A stretch of DNA of 17,031 nucleotides, from assembly GCA_023488565.1 (NCBI GenBank), contig JAMDDZ010000122.1, forward strand, positions 1-17,031, read 5' to 3'. The notes below the pieces were generated by a model that ran no database searches, was not told the DNA's origin, and saw only the letters and a program-made list of their open reading frames with translations. This document shows positions 1 through 7,146 of the stretch, one piece after another. This DNA comes from Bacillota bacterium. GTDB lineage: Bacteria > Bacillota > Sulfobacillia > Sulfobacillales > Sulfobacillaceae. A program made the translations under genes and the position numbers. Numbering within the stretch: position 1 is the stretch's first letter; every line of letters begins with the position of its first letter.

Positions 1-669
1 CCCAAGCGTTTCGATATGCCATGGAAAGACCTAGAACAACAGGGGTGGATCGCCACTGCCGAATGCAAGGAAATCCGGGTCTCCCTATCCAGTACCTGGC
101 GAGAACATTATGCATTGGCGGAGGATACTGAACGAGCGCGAATTGCGGCGGAAAACCCTGCCAAAATAGGGACCGTACGCGAACTTCTAGCTCACCATGC
201 CCACGACCATGTGTTAATTATCGGCCAATATTTGTCACAGTTAAAAGCTTTGCACGACGATATTGGCGCCCCCCTGCTTACTGGAGAAACACCTGCCGCG
301 GAGCGCGAGCGACTTTATCAAGCGTTTCGCGACGGGCGCATTCCAGTGCTCATTGTGTCTAAAGTTGCCAACTTTGCCATTGATTTGCCGGATGCTAACG
401 TTGCCATCCAAATCAGTGGAACCTTTGGCTCCCGACAGGAAGAGGCTCAACGGCTAGGACGCATCCTTCGTCCCAAAAGCGATGGCGGCCAAGCGACCTT
501 TTATTCGGTAGTGTCTGAAGACACCAAGGAACAGGATTTTGCGCAAAAACGTCAACTCTTCTTGTGTGAGCAAGGCTACCGGTATGAAATTGCCCACGCC
601 GACGCACACGGCGCGCCCATGACTAGTGGCCGTGTGATACCGTTTCCCGCCAGGGAGGTTCAGTCGTGA
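1..669 (+). CDS. XPB/Rad25-family DNA repair helicase, C-terminal part (5' end outside window)
   Basis: The reading frame is open from base 1, so the ATG at 16 is internal and about 222 C-terminal residues are present. They match the second RecA-like domain of bacterial XPB (ERCC3/Ssl2) helicases. The first residues, with PWKDLEQQGWIA and AECKEIRV, are the family's linker between the two helicase lobes. Next come the lobe-2 segment VLIIGQYLSQL, the motif V region around SKVANFAIDLPDANVAIQ, and motif VI (SRQEEAQRLGRILRPK), which carries the arginines that contact ATP. The Walker A and DEAH motifs must lie upstream of the window. XPB proteins are 3'-5' ATP-dependent DNA translocases; the role in bacteria is only partly known. 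The stop overlaps the next gene's GTG start by 4 nt (GTGA), so the two are probably translationally coupled. Confidence 0.93.
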   Translation, partial: PKRFDMPWKDLEQQGWIATAECKEIRVSLSSTWREHYALAEDTERARIAAENPAKIGTVRELLAHHAHDHVLIIGQYLSQLKALHDDIGAPLLTGETPAAERERLYQAFRDGRIPVLIVSKVANFAIDLPDANVAIQISGTFGSRQEEAQRLGRILRPKSDGGQATFYSVVSEDTKEQDFAQKRQLFLCEQGYRYEIAHADAHGAPMTSGRVIPFPAREVQS

Positions 670-2453
670 TCTATTCGTTGTCCAAAGTGGTTTCAAAACT
701 TAAAGAATCTGACTTGGGCCACTTTTATCAAATGACTAATCTCAAACCGCCAGTCGACCTACCACAGTTGGCCGCTAGACTGACAAGCCCGGAGTACATT
801 ACAGAAATGCTCAAAGAGCTGACCCGCCCAGAAAGACAACAGTTGTCGCATTGGATATTGCAAGGGCGAGAAGACATGCTAATTCCGGTGTCGATGGTAG
901 GACCATCGCGCCATGGGTTAATAACCAAGTTGGGGCAATGGGGCATTGTCTATCAAGTGCAGACTCATCCTCAGTCATGGGTTTATGTGATTCCCCATGA
1001 ACTTGTCGGACCCTTATTGGAATTCCTGGCCATCCGGCCGAGCAAGGCGCTGCAGGAGATCACACATCCCGAGTCCAGCCCCAGAGAATCTTCCGAATCT
1101 CCGGTGTGGTGGTCCTTAATTCATGATTTTTTCATGGTGCTAAGTCATGCCCGCCGGGATCCTCTGCTATTGACCCAAGAGGGACGGGTTTATCGGCGTG
1201 TGCTCACCAAACTAGGCCAGAAATCTTGGCACAAAGGCCAGCTCCATACTGTAGAATCCACGATTTATGCAGCCAGTGGATTAGGTTTGCTGTTTACCGG
1301 GACAAATCAAAGTGTTCTTTCTGTGTCCCGAAAAGCGGGGGAATTTTGGCAGCTCGGTGCCAATAGAATTTTCGGTGTCATGGAACAATACCTAGCCACT
1401 TATTACGGCATGGTGTTGCAAAAATTACTGTGGACTTTGGCAGGTCATTTGGAACCCGATCAGTGGCTTGATTTGCCAAAAATGAAATCCTGGGCGCAAC
1501 ATCAAAAAGCCACCGGATTGAAAGTGTACAATATCGACACCTTTGTGAACTTCACCACAGAACTAGGGTTGACTGAAAAAAACGGATCCCTGTTGCGGCT
1601 GTCCGATGCAGCATATTGGGCTTGGCGTCGGCGCTATGAACCCACGGAAACTCAAGCCGTGGTGATACAGCCTACCGGCGAGGTTCTCGTTCCGCCTAAT
1701 ACTTCATACTATGACCGATGGATCGTGGACCAGCATGCCAGCCCAGTCAAATGGGATCGCATGGCTGTGTATCGCATTGATCGTGAGAGTGTGGCAGATT
1801 CGATCCAGCGCGGCATTTCTGTCGATAACTACATAAGCCAGTGGACACATATATCGCGAACCAAAATCCCTGGCAATGTGGAAGCCAACGTCAGGGATTG
1901 GTACCGTGCGTTGGGCCGCCATCGCATGGTCCGTGCAACATTGATTCACAGTGTAGATTCCGTTGAGTCACACCAAATCGAACAAGTGCTGGGGAAATCA
2001 GAGCCATTCCTCGAACGACTGTCTCCACAAGATCTGATTATTGACGACACTCGTCTGGACGCTGTGAAAAAATCCCTGGAACATGCCGGGATAGCGATGC
2101 TGCCCTCCGTTTACGCTCCAGGCGCAACCAGGTTATCGAATTCCGAATACTCGGAACCATATGCTGCGAACCAGCCGCCCGTGGATCCCCCGCTCTTGGC
2201 GGTAGAAGTGCCTGAGGCGCTGCTGTTGGCCACCATGGATGGTTACACGGTACAACGTGTATTACACAACGCCCTGGCCAACCAGCAAGTAATTACCGTA
2301 TATTTCAAAGAACCACAGGAAACTAAAGCGAAAACGATTACGGTGATATCGGGATATATCACTCAAGGAACACTACAAGGTGTGGACATCTACCAACAAG
2401 CGTTCGCCATTCCTCTCCACAAAGTCGTCTTGGTGGAGCCTGGCGCCCAATGA
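666..2453 (+). CDS. helicase-associated (XPB partner) protein
   Basis: This 595-aa protein starts at a GTG overlapping the XPB stop codon. It resembles the helicase-associated protein found next to bacterial XPB genes. The middle (about residues 325-440) has the Helicase_C_3/XPB N-domain pattern: a strand AVVIQPTGEVLVPP, then YRIDRESVADSIQRGISV and a tract around KIPGNVEANVRDWYR. The C-terminal ~75 residues (YTVQRVLHNALANQQVITVYF and the following strands) look like a small WYL-type beta domain. The N-terminal third is helical, with a winged-helix-like segment around ERQQLSHWILQGRE. No ATPase or nuclease motif is visible. I infer a DNA-binding or regulatory partner of the helicase. It is joined to the next gene by an ATGA overlap. 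Confidence 0.8.
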   Translation: MIYSLSKVVSKLKESDLGHFYQMTNLKPPVDLPQLAARLTSPEYITEMLKELTRPERQQLSHWILQGREDMLIPVSMVGPSRHGLITKLGQWGIVYQVQTHPQSWVYVIPHELVGPLLEFLAIRPSKALQEITHPESSPRESSESPVWWSLIHDFFMVLSHARRDPLLLTQEGRVYRRVLTKLGQKSWHKGQLHTVESTIYAASGLGLLFTGTNQSVLSVSRKAGEFWQLGANRIFGVMEQYLATYYGMVLQKLLWTLAGHLEPDQWLDLPKMKSWAQHQKATGLKVYNIDTFVNFTTELGLTEKNGSLLRLSDAAYWAWRRRYEPTETQAVVIQPTGEVLVPPNTSYYDRWIVDQHASPVKWDRMAVYRIDRESVADSIQRGISVDNYISQWTHISRTKIPGNVEANVRDWYRALGRHRMVRATLIHSVDSVESHQIEQVLGKSEPFLERLSPQDLIIDDTRLDAVKKSLEHAGIAMLPSVYAPGATRLSNSEYSEPYAANQPPVDPPLLAVEVPEALLLATMDGYTVQRVLHNALANQQVITVYFKEPQETKAKTITVISGYITQGTLQGVDIYQQAFAIPLHKVVLVEPGAQ

Positions 2454-3448
2454 AAACTCGACGTCGTATCCGTCCTCGGTTTTTCCTCTTTCTAGCATTG
2501 GTCATTATGTTGATAGTCGCCATCTTCAGTTTCCTTTTGCGCCCCGGAATTCCTGCAGCAATACCTGCCGATCCCCCGGTCCGACATCTGGTGCGGGTGC
2601 TCCCGCATCCCCATGCGTTCTATACCTTAACGCCGTTTGGATTGCCCCAACCGTTAAAAAATTTTTCGTTAATTGGCATCGGGCCCGGTGTTTTTGATTT
2701 AGCCGGTGGACTTACCACCACAGGTCTTAATGGCTCCGTCTATACCCTCACCGAGAATGGGGCGGTAATGAGCGGAAACCTGGCTCAACCCCGCCAAGAT
2801 GGCGGATTGCTGGACCTCAGTGCCAACCCGGTATACATCGGCGGAATCAATTCCAATGGCATGATCCAGTCTGCTGCTGAAACGCTTAGTGGGGGAAAGA
2901 CAAGCAACGGCTTGCCTCAGGGTTTATCCCGGTTTACCACCGCCTATGATGGGGATATTGCATATCTGGTAGGCGGCTTAGGATACGCGGGCGCTTCCCC
3001 GGACATTTACCGGATTACGGCCCAAGGTCAGGCATCTCTTTGGAGCAAGCTGCCTACGGCGCTAGTTCACCCCATGGCGCAAATTTTTCAAGGCGCCCTT
3101 TATGTCGCGGGAGGAACTACCGCATCCGGCACGCTTTCCTCAACCATTTATCGAATTCCCTTAGCCAATGGCCGGCCAAAATCTTGGGCCACCATGCCCA
3201 TTGGCCTAACAAACGGTGCCCTGGTGTTGCTAGACCATCACTTATGGATCCTCGGTGGCTCTGCCGGGTCTCACTTATCCAATGCCGTCTGGATTTTAGA
3301 AAATCACACGTTGATCCCCAGCCAGCCGCTGCCGCTGCCGCTGGACGGCTTTGCTACCGCGCCCGTGGGCAACGCTATCTGGATTTTAGGAGGACAAAGC
3401 CCCCAAGGCCTGAGTTCCACCATCTACGTACTTAAAGCCGATCATTAG
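2450..3448 (+). CDS. membrane-anchored Kelch-like beta-propeller protein
   Basis: The ATG overlaps the previous stop codon (ATGA). The 332-aa product has a basic N-terminus and one hydrophobic segment at about residues 10-30, with no lipobox cysteine, so it is probably an N-terminal membrane anchor with the rest outside the cell. The body contains at least four Kelch-type blades with a double glycine before an aromatic-rich strand: AYLVGGLGYAGASPDIYRI, LYVAGGTTASGTLSSTIYRI, LWILGGSAGSHLSNAVWIL and IWILGGQSPQGLSSTIYVL. An earlier, weaker repeat lies around residues 80-100. Kelch propellers bind proteins or glycans; nothing here shows the ligand. The coupling to helicase genes is odd, since one product is likely extracytoplasmic and the others cytoplasmic. 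The stop overlaps the converging rhodanese stop (TTAG, 3445-3448). Confidence 0.72.
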   Translation: MKTRRRIRPRFFLFLALVIMLIVAIFSFLLRPGIPAAIPADPPVRHLVRVLPHPHAFYTLTPFGLPQPLKNFSLIGIGPGVFDLAGGLTTTGLNGSVYTLTENGAVMSGNLAQPRQDGGLLDLSANPVYIGGINSNGMIQSAAETLSGGKTSNGLPQGLSRFTTAYDGDIAYLVGGLGYAGASPDIYRITAQGQASLWSKLPTALVHPMAQIFQGALYVAGGTTASGTLSSTIYRIPLANGRPKSWATMPIGLTNGALVLLDHHLWILGGSAGSHLSNAVWILENHTLIPSQPLPLPLDGFATAPVGNAIWILGGQSPQGLSSTIYVLKADH

Positions 3449-4575
3449 GGGCCAGCAACCACAGGATAGTGATGAGGAGCAGGAATGGTGCCAAGCATAC
3501 TGCTCCAGGTCACAATGCCACGTTGCAACACGTACGCGTGATAGCCTAAGAGGCGCAATACTGCACAGGCTTGAGCAGAATCCTGAAGGGTACGCGATAC
3601 CAGAACCACTTGGCGCGTAGGCGACAACAAACTCAAATTAGCGCCCAAATCAGCAAATGGAATATTTACACTGCCCGCGATATGTCCCTGGGCAAAGTGC
3701 GAGCGTGATCGCAGGTCAATAACTTGGGGCGGATTACGGCCGCTTAATGCCGCAAGCAATGCTTGCGGCGAAATCGTCCAAGGACGCGAATAGCCGATTG
3801 GATAGGTACGATTGAGATTGGTCCAGTAATTCCTGACTTTGGATGCCCAAGTAAATCCCAACACGTCATTGCCTGTGACGGGAGCATTCAAATGTGGAGA
3901 ATTCGCCGCCCCTTTAGTCAACGGCAAGTTCGTAACCTGAGACGGCGGCGGCCACACATTCAATAACGGGTTCCACGATGAGACACCATCGGTCAGGCCA
4001 TACGCCTGATAGCCAAGCAACCGCAGGATCGCGGGCGTCATTTCTCCACCGTCGCCATCATAGCACATGACCACAATCGGAGTATGGCGCGGCAATGGAA
4101 AAAAGTGAACTGGCGCTGTAACCCCGCCGTCAACTGCAACGACTTTGGTATAGCTGTGGGTAGCCATCAATTCAGTGCCGAACCATTGCAGAGGAATGTT
4201 GTGAGCCCCCGGAATATGTCCGAAGTTAAACCCTTCGGTCCCTGATGGTTGTCGCACATCGATCATCGTGATCGGCGTTCCCAAGGCTAGCCATTGGTGC
4301 AAGGTTTCTGCAGTGATTTGATAGTCCCGGTGCATAGCCGCGTCACCAAAATAACGAATCGGCTTGGTCGCCGCAATGCCATAAGATGATTGCGGCAGCA
4401 CTCCAACTTTTCGAAGATTGCGCCCGAGGAGCCAAAACGCGGCTACGGCAAATACAATGGCGAGTCCCCCGATTATCCACCAGGGTCGTGATGTTTTTGG
4501 CATGCGTACTAATTGCCGCGTAATTCCTGACCTGCCTTTCCGACGTTGTTTCTTTTGTTGACTTGTCCCAACCAT
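3445..4575 (-). CDS. membrane-anchored tandem rhodanese-domain protein
   Basis: From the ATG at 4575 the protein has 376 residues: a basic cytoplasmic N-terminus, one membrane helix (about 32-51), then two rhodanese domains predicted outside the cell. Domain 1 (about 86-205) has MIDVRQPSG, the motif GHIPGAHNIPL and an active-site loop with Cys171 (MCYDGDGGEM), so it is probably active as a sulfurtransferase. Domain 2 (about 267-361) has VIDLRSRSHFAQGHIAGSVNIPF, but the position equivalent to the cysteine is Ser327 (LVSRTLQDS), so it is probably inactive. A TTG at 4593 would add six residues. I prefer ATG 4575 because the strong Shine-Dalgarno at 4634-4640 is too far from either start and appears to serve a short upstream reading frame. 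An extracytoplasmic rhodanese fits a sulfur-metabolising acidophile, but the substrate is not shown. Confidence 0.85.
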   Translation of the reverse strand: MVGTSQQKKQRRKGRSGITRQLVRMPKTSRPWWIIGGLAIVFAVAAFWLLGRNLRKVGVLPQSSYGIAATKPIRYFGDAAMHRDYQITAETLHQWLALGTPITMIDVRQPSGTEGFNFGHIPGAHNIPLQWFGTELMATHSYTKVVAVDGGVTAPVHFFPLPRHTPIVVMCYDGDGGEMTPAILRLLGYQAYGLTDGVSSWNPLLNVWPPPSQVTNLPLTKGAANSPHLNAPVTGNDVLGFTWASKVRNYWTNLNRTYPIGYSRPWTISPQALLAALSGRNPPQVIDLRSRSHFAQGHIAGSVNIPFADLGANLSLLSPTRQVVLVSRTLQDSAQACAVLRLLGYHAYVLQRGIVTWSSMLGTIPAPHHYPVVAGP

Positions 4576-4583
4576 ATCATCAA

Positions 4584-4628
4584 TTAGCTGCAAACACCAC
4601 AGAACGAAAAGGCGCCGTGTCTTTCCAA
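4584..4628 (-). CDS. putative 14-codon leader peptide upstream of the rhodanese gene
   Basis: On the minus strand a near-consensus Shine-Dalgarno (AAGGAGG, 4634-4640) is followed after 5 nt by TTG. This opens a 14-codon frame, MERHGAFSFCGVCS, ending in TAA at 4584-4586. The stop lies 8 nt before the rhodanese ATG (4575), which has no Shine-Dalgarno of its own. The arrangement suggests translation by termination-reinitiation. The CGVC pair is notable upstream of a sulfurtransferase. The frame is too short to be recognised by homology, so the call rests only on the ribosome-binding site and spacing. Confidence 0.35.
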   Translation of the reverse strand: MERHGAFSFCGVCS

Positions 4629-4651
4629 GATAGCCTCCTTCATGCTACACT
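4622..4651 (+). promoter_or_regulatory. possible sigma-A promoter for the flavin reductase gene
   Basis: An extended -10 element, TGCTACACT, has its hexamer TACACT at 4646-4651. A poor -35 match (TTCCAA, 4623-4628) lies 17 nt upstream. It sits about 27 nt before the TTG start at 4679, in the short divergent gap between the rhodanese and flavin reductase genes. The call is weak, as only the -10 side is good. Confidence 0.3.
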
Positions 4652-4678
4652 GCAACTACTAGGAAGCGAGGTACCTGT

Positions 4679-5158
4679 TTGGATCAAGATATCTTTCGCA
4701 CCGTAATGAGTCGGTTCGCTACCGGTGTAACAGTAATTACCACCCGTGATACCGAAAAGTGGTATGCCATGACGGCGAATTCTCTGACCTCGGTGTCTCT
4801 GGTTCCTCCATTGGTGCTCGTAGCCGTTGACCTCAAAGCGCATACCCTAGCCGGTTTGAAGTCGTCAGGACAATTTGCGGTGAGCATTTTGTCTGAAGAG
4901 CATCGTGCAATCAGTCGGCGTTATGCTAGTCCCCACCAGCCACCGGATCCTTTTGCTCAACTGCCCATTTTTTATGCCCCATCAGGTCTGCCGGTTTTAA
5001 CCGAAGCACTAGCCTACTTGGATTGCCAGATTGAAGCATTCTATCCGGGCGGCGACCACCAAATAGTCGTGGCCAGGGTGGCAGATTTGCAAGTACTAGC
5101 CCCCGACAAGCATCCCCTCATCTTTTATTCGAGCCAATACCACCGTCTCGCCCCTTAA
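4679..5158 (+). CDS. flavin reductase-like, FMN-binding domain protein
   Basis: The 159-aa product has the flavin reductase (HpaC/DIM6-NTAB) fold signature. The N-terminal FRTVMSRFATGVTVITT is followed by the flavin-binding tract MTANSLTSVSLVPPLVLVAV, the strand GQFAVSILSEEH and the C-terminal GGDHQIVVARV, the usual GDH motif. Family members bind FMN or FAD and reduce it with NAD(P)H, commonly supplying reduced flavin to a partner oxygenase; no partner oxygenase lies alongside. The start is TTG at 4679, preceded by GCGAGGT (4666-4672) at suitable spacing. The length is typical of the single-domain family. The gene stands alone on the plus strand, and its TAA overlaps the converging stop of the 92-aa gene by 4 nt. 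Confidence 0.88.
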   Translation: MDQDIFRTVMSRFATGVTVITTRDTEKWYAMTANSLTSVSLVPPLVLVAVDLKAHTLAGLKSSGQFAVSILSEEHRAISRRYASPHQPPDPFAQLPIFYAPSGLPVLTEALAYLDCQIEAFYPGGDHQIVVARVADLQVLAPDKHPLIFYSSQYHRLAP

Positions 5159-5433
5159 TCATCATCATCATCTGGATTCACAGGCAAACCATCCAGATCG
5201 TCAGCGCTTAAAATAATGCCACCAATAGGGATAGTGCCCCCGTGGCGTGCGGCTTGCCGTTCTATAAGCGCATAAATGATGGGCTTTAATGCCTGCGGAC
5301 GAAACACATAATAGTTAAGTTTCTTGAGTACCGCTTTAGGCATGGTAATGCGGCAATGAATCAAATCCACCGAGGTATTGGCGATAACCTTTTCTGGATC
5401 CGATCGATCGACGCTAATCACCACAATATCCAT
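5155..5433 (-). CDS. hypothetical 92-aa protein with an Asp-rich tail
   Basis: I do not recognise this protein. It begins MDIVVISVDRSDPEKVIANT, suggesting an alpha/beta start. It has a basic middle (MPKAVLKKLNYYVFRPQALK) and ends PVNPDDDDD, five aspartates encoded by a run of GAT. No membrane helix or signal peptide is visible. The ATG at 5433 directly abuts the glycosyltransferase stop (0 nt), and a good Shine-Dalgarno (GGAAGGAG) lies inside the end of that gene, so it is very probably real and the last gene of the six-gene operon. An acidic tail can mean metal or basic-protein binding, but that is speculation. Its stop overlaps the flavin reductase stop (TTAA, 5155-5158). Confidence 0.72.
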   Translation of the reverse strand: MDIVVISVDRSDPEKVIANTSVDLIHCRITMPKAVLKKLNYYVFRPQALKPIIYALIERQAARHGGTIPIGGIILSADDLDGLPVNPDDDDD

Positions 5434-6498
5434 CTAGACAACTCCTTCCCCAGCATACTTCCGATAGACCCCGAGCATTTGCTCAACATTGTCGTGAAAA
5501 TTATATCGTGAAGCAACCCACTGGGGGCCATTTTTTCCCAATTTCCGGATTGTTTCAGGGCTGGCGACCAACGGCGCTAGGGTATCGGCCCAGGTTAGAG
5601 GTACGTTATTTGTGACCAGTAAACCAGTACAGCCTTCCGACACCACCTCCGTCAGTCCCCCGATATTGTGCGCCACTACCGCTCTCCCTAACGCCATCAT
5701 TTCTAGTGGTGCCACGCCAAAGGATTCGCGATGGGAAGCATATAGCCCTGCGTCGGCCCAAGCTAAGTTTTGCGGCAGTGATGGGGAGGAAATTTGGCCT
5801 AAGAACTCCACCCGATCGGAAATTCCTAGAGCAACACTTTGTTTCACGAGTCGATCATAGTCCCGGCCAGTGCCCAGAATTCGGCCTCGCCAGCTCGTAA
5901 GCCCTCGAGCATCCAAGATACTGAAGGCTTTCAAGATAATATCGATCCCGTACACAGGATCCAGTGATTTATTGATGATCCATCGAAATTCAGGAACCAG
6001 ATTTTTCGGATACTCGCGAAAATTTTTGATGTCAATGCCAAAGGGAATAACCGCAACCGGTTTTGGCGTATAGCGCTGTGTTACCGACGCTAAATAGTGT
6101 GATGATGCCGTGATGGCCTGAGCTTGGTTAAAGATATAACGGAGCACGCGAGAATTAACCAAGGGATGGCGTTCGCCAAAGACTTCGACATCGGCTCCCC
6201 ACACCGAAACCACCAGAGGTCGAATCTTAGACAATGCCCCATACAATCCAAAATGAGAAGCATAATGGGCGTGCACAACATCTGGGCGCTGGTTAGCCAT
6301 TTGGCGTTGCAATAACGACACCGCCCAAGGGATCTGAAGCCTGCCTCGGCGACTTTTAGGCAGATAGTGCACCGGGATTGGAGACCCATCCCAGCGGCGT
6401 TCACTAAACAAGTCCACTACAACACCACGCGCCACCAGTGCTGTCACCCATCGCTGGGTGTGGATGCTTCCAGCATCCGCCACTAATGCTACCCTCAT
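5434..6498 (-). CDS. GT4-type glycosyltransferase
   Basis: The 354-aa product is a GT-B fold retaining glycosyltransferase. The N-terminal donor/acceptor domain starts MRVALVADAGSIHTQRWVTAL and contains VVHAHYASHFGLYGAL and VVSVWGADVEVFGERHPL. The C-terminal domain has the family's E-x7-E motif, Glu258 and Glu266, in RESFGVAPLEMMALGRAVV, followed by the usual HNIGGLTEVV. The segment after the linker, where most members read VGRLxxxKG, is degenerate here (IINKSLDPVYG), so sugar-donor preference cannot be guessed. It probably glycosylates a lipid or a surface polymer on the cytoplasmic side. The ATG start overlaps the guanylate kinase stop (ATGA). Confidence 0.9.
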   Translation of the reverse strand: MRVALVADAGSIHTQRWVTALVARGVVVDLFSERRWDGSPIPVHYLPKSRRGRLQIPWAVSLLQRQMANQRPDVVHAHYASHFGLYGALSKIRPLVVSVWGADVEVFGERHPLVNSRVLRYIFNQAQAITASSHYLASVTQRYTPKPVAVIPFGIDIKNFREYPKNLVPEFRWIINKSLDPVYGIDIILKAFSILDARGLTSWRGRILGTGRDYDRLVKQSVALGISDRVEFLGQISSPSLPQNLAWADAGLYASHRESFGVAPLEMMALGRAVVAHNIGGLTEVVSEGCTGLLVTNNVPLTWADTLAPLVASPETIRKLGKNGPQWVASRYNFHDNVEQMLGVYRKYAGEGVV

Positions 6499-7124
6499 CG
6501 GGATTGCGCATCCAGTAGTTGATGAGTCATCTCCGATAGCGCTGTTTGTCCCGCCCGACGCGCCCGTTCTGCAGCAATAACGGTAGCTACGGTCCTTACA
6601 CAGTCCTCTAACCGATCATTCTTCACAACATAGTCATAGGTCTTAGCATGGCGCAGCTGTTCGACGGCGTTTCTTAGCCGTGCCTCCAAATTATTTACTT
6701 GGGATCGCGACAATATGCGTTTCTTTAATTCGTCCAGCGACGGCGGCAACAAAAACACCGAGACCACTCTACGGTGTCTTTCCTGATATTTTAGCCGCCC
6801 TTTATAGTCGAGTTCGATGATGCCATCATGGTCAGGCACAAAAAGTTCGCGGGGGGACCCATAAAAGTGGTCTTGATAGACTTGTTCATACTCAAATACG
6901 GCACCCGAGTCAATCAACCCTTTAAACTGGTCGACAGTGACAAATCGATAATCGTAACCATCCACTTCCCCCTCTCGTGGAGTTCGTGTAGTGTAGGTCA
7001 CGACTTTAGACAAATGGGGATCCTGTTCCAAAAGCGCCTTCATCACTGAGCCCTTTCCCGCGCCCGATGGCCCCGTAAAAACAAATAATATGGGTTCAAT
7101 AGCCGTATCACTTCGCATACACAT
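6495..7124 (-). CDS. gmk: guanylate kinase-like protein (divergent)
   Basis: The 209-aa product has the guanylate kinase fold. The P-loop GPSGAGKGS is at residues 18-26. The GMP-binding stretch TTRTPREGEVDGYDYRFV is followed by FEYEQ, FYGSPRE and IIELDYKG, which keep the Arg, Tyr, Glu, Ser and Asp residues that contact GMP in characterised enzymes. A C-terminal YDYVVKNDRLE is also typical. The lid differs: where most enzymes have a GRGTE sequence, this one has RILSRSQVNNLEARL. The usual serine just before TTR is replaced (VVTYTTR). It may be the sole GMP kinase or a specialised paralogue; bacterial gmk usually sits by yicC/rpoZ, not between an exporter and a glycosyltransferase. The ATG at 7124 has AGGA 6 nt upstream. 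Confidence 0.85.
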   Translation of the reverse strand: MCMRSDTAIEPILFVFTGPSGAGKGSVMKALLEQDPHLSKVVTYTTRTPREGEVDGYDYRFVTVDQFKGLIDSGAVFEYEQVYQDHFYGSPRELFVPDHDGIIELDYKGRLKYQERHRRVVSVFLLPPSLDELKKRILSRSQVNNLEARLRNAVEQLRHAKTYDYVVKNDRLEDCVRTVATVIAAERARRAGQTALSEMTHQLLDAQSR

Positions 7125-7146
7125 ATTTTATCCTATTTCCTCTGCA

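Noticed and set aside
1..2453. XPB plus partner as a novel anti-phage defence system
   Set aside because: The pair matches the known bacterial XPB/helicase-associated arrangement, and no nuclease, toxin or recognition gene is present alongside.
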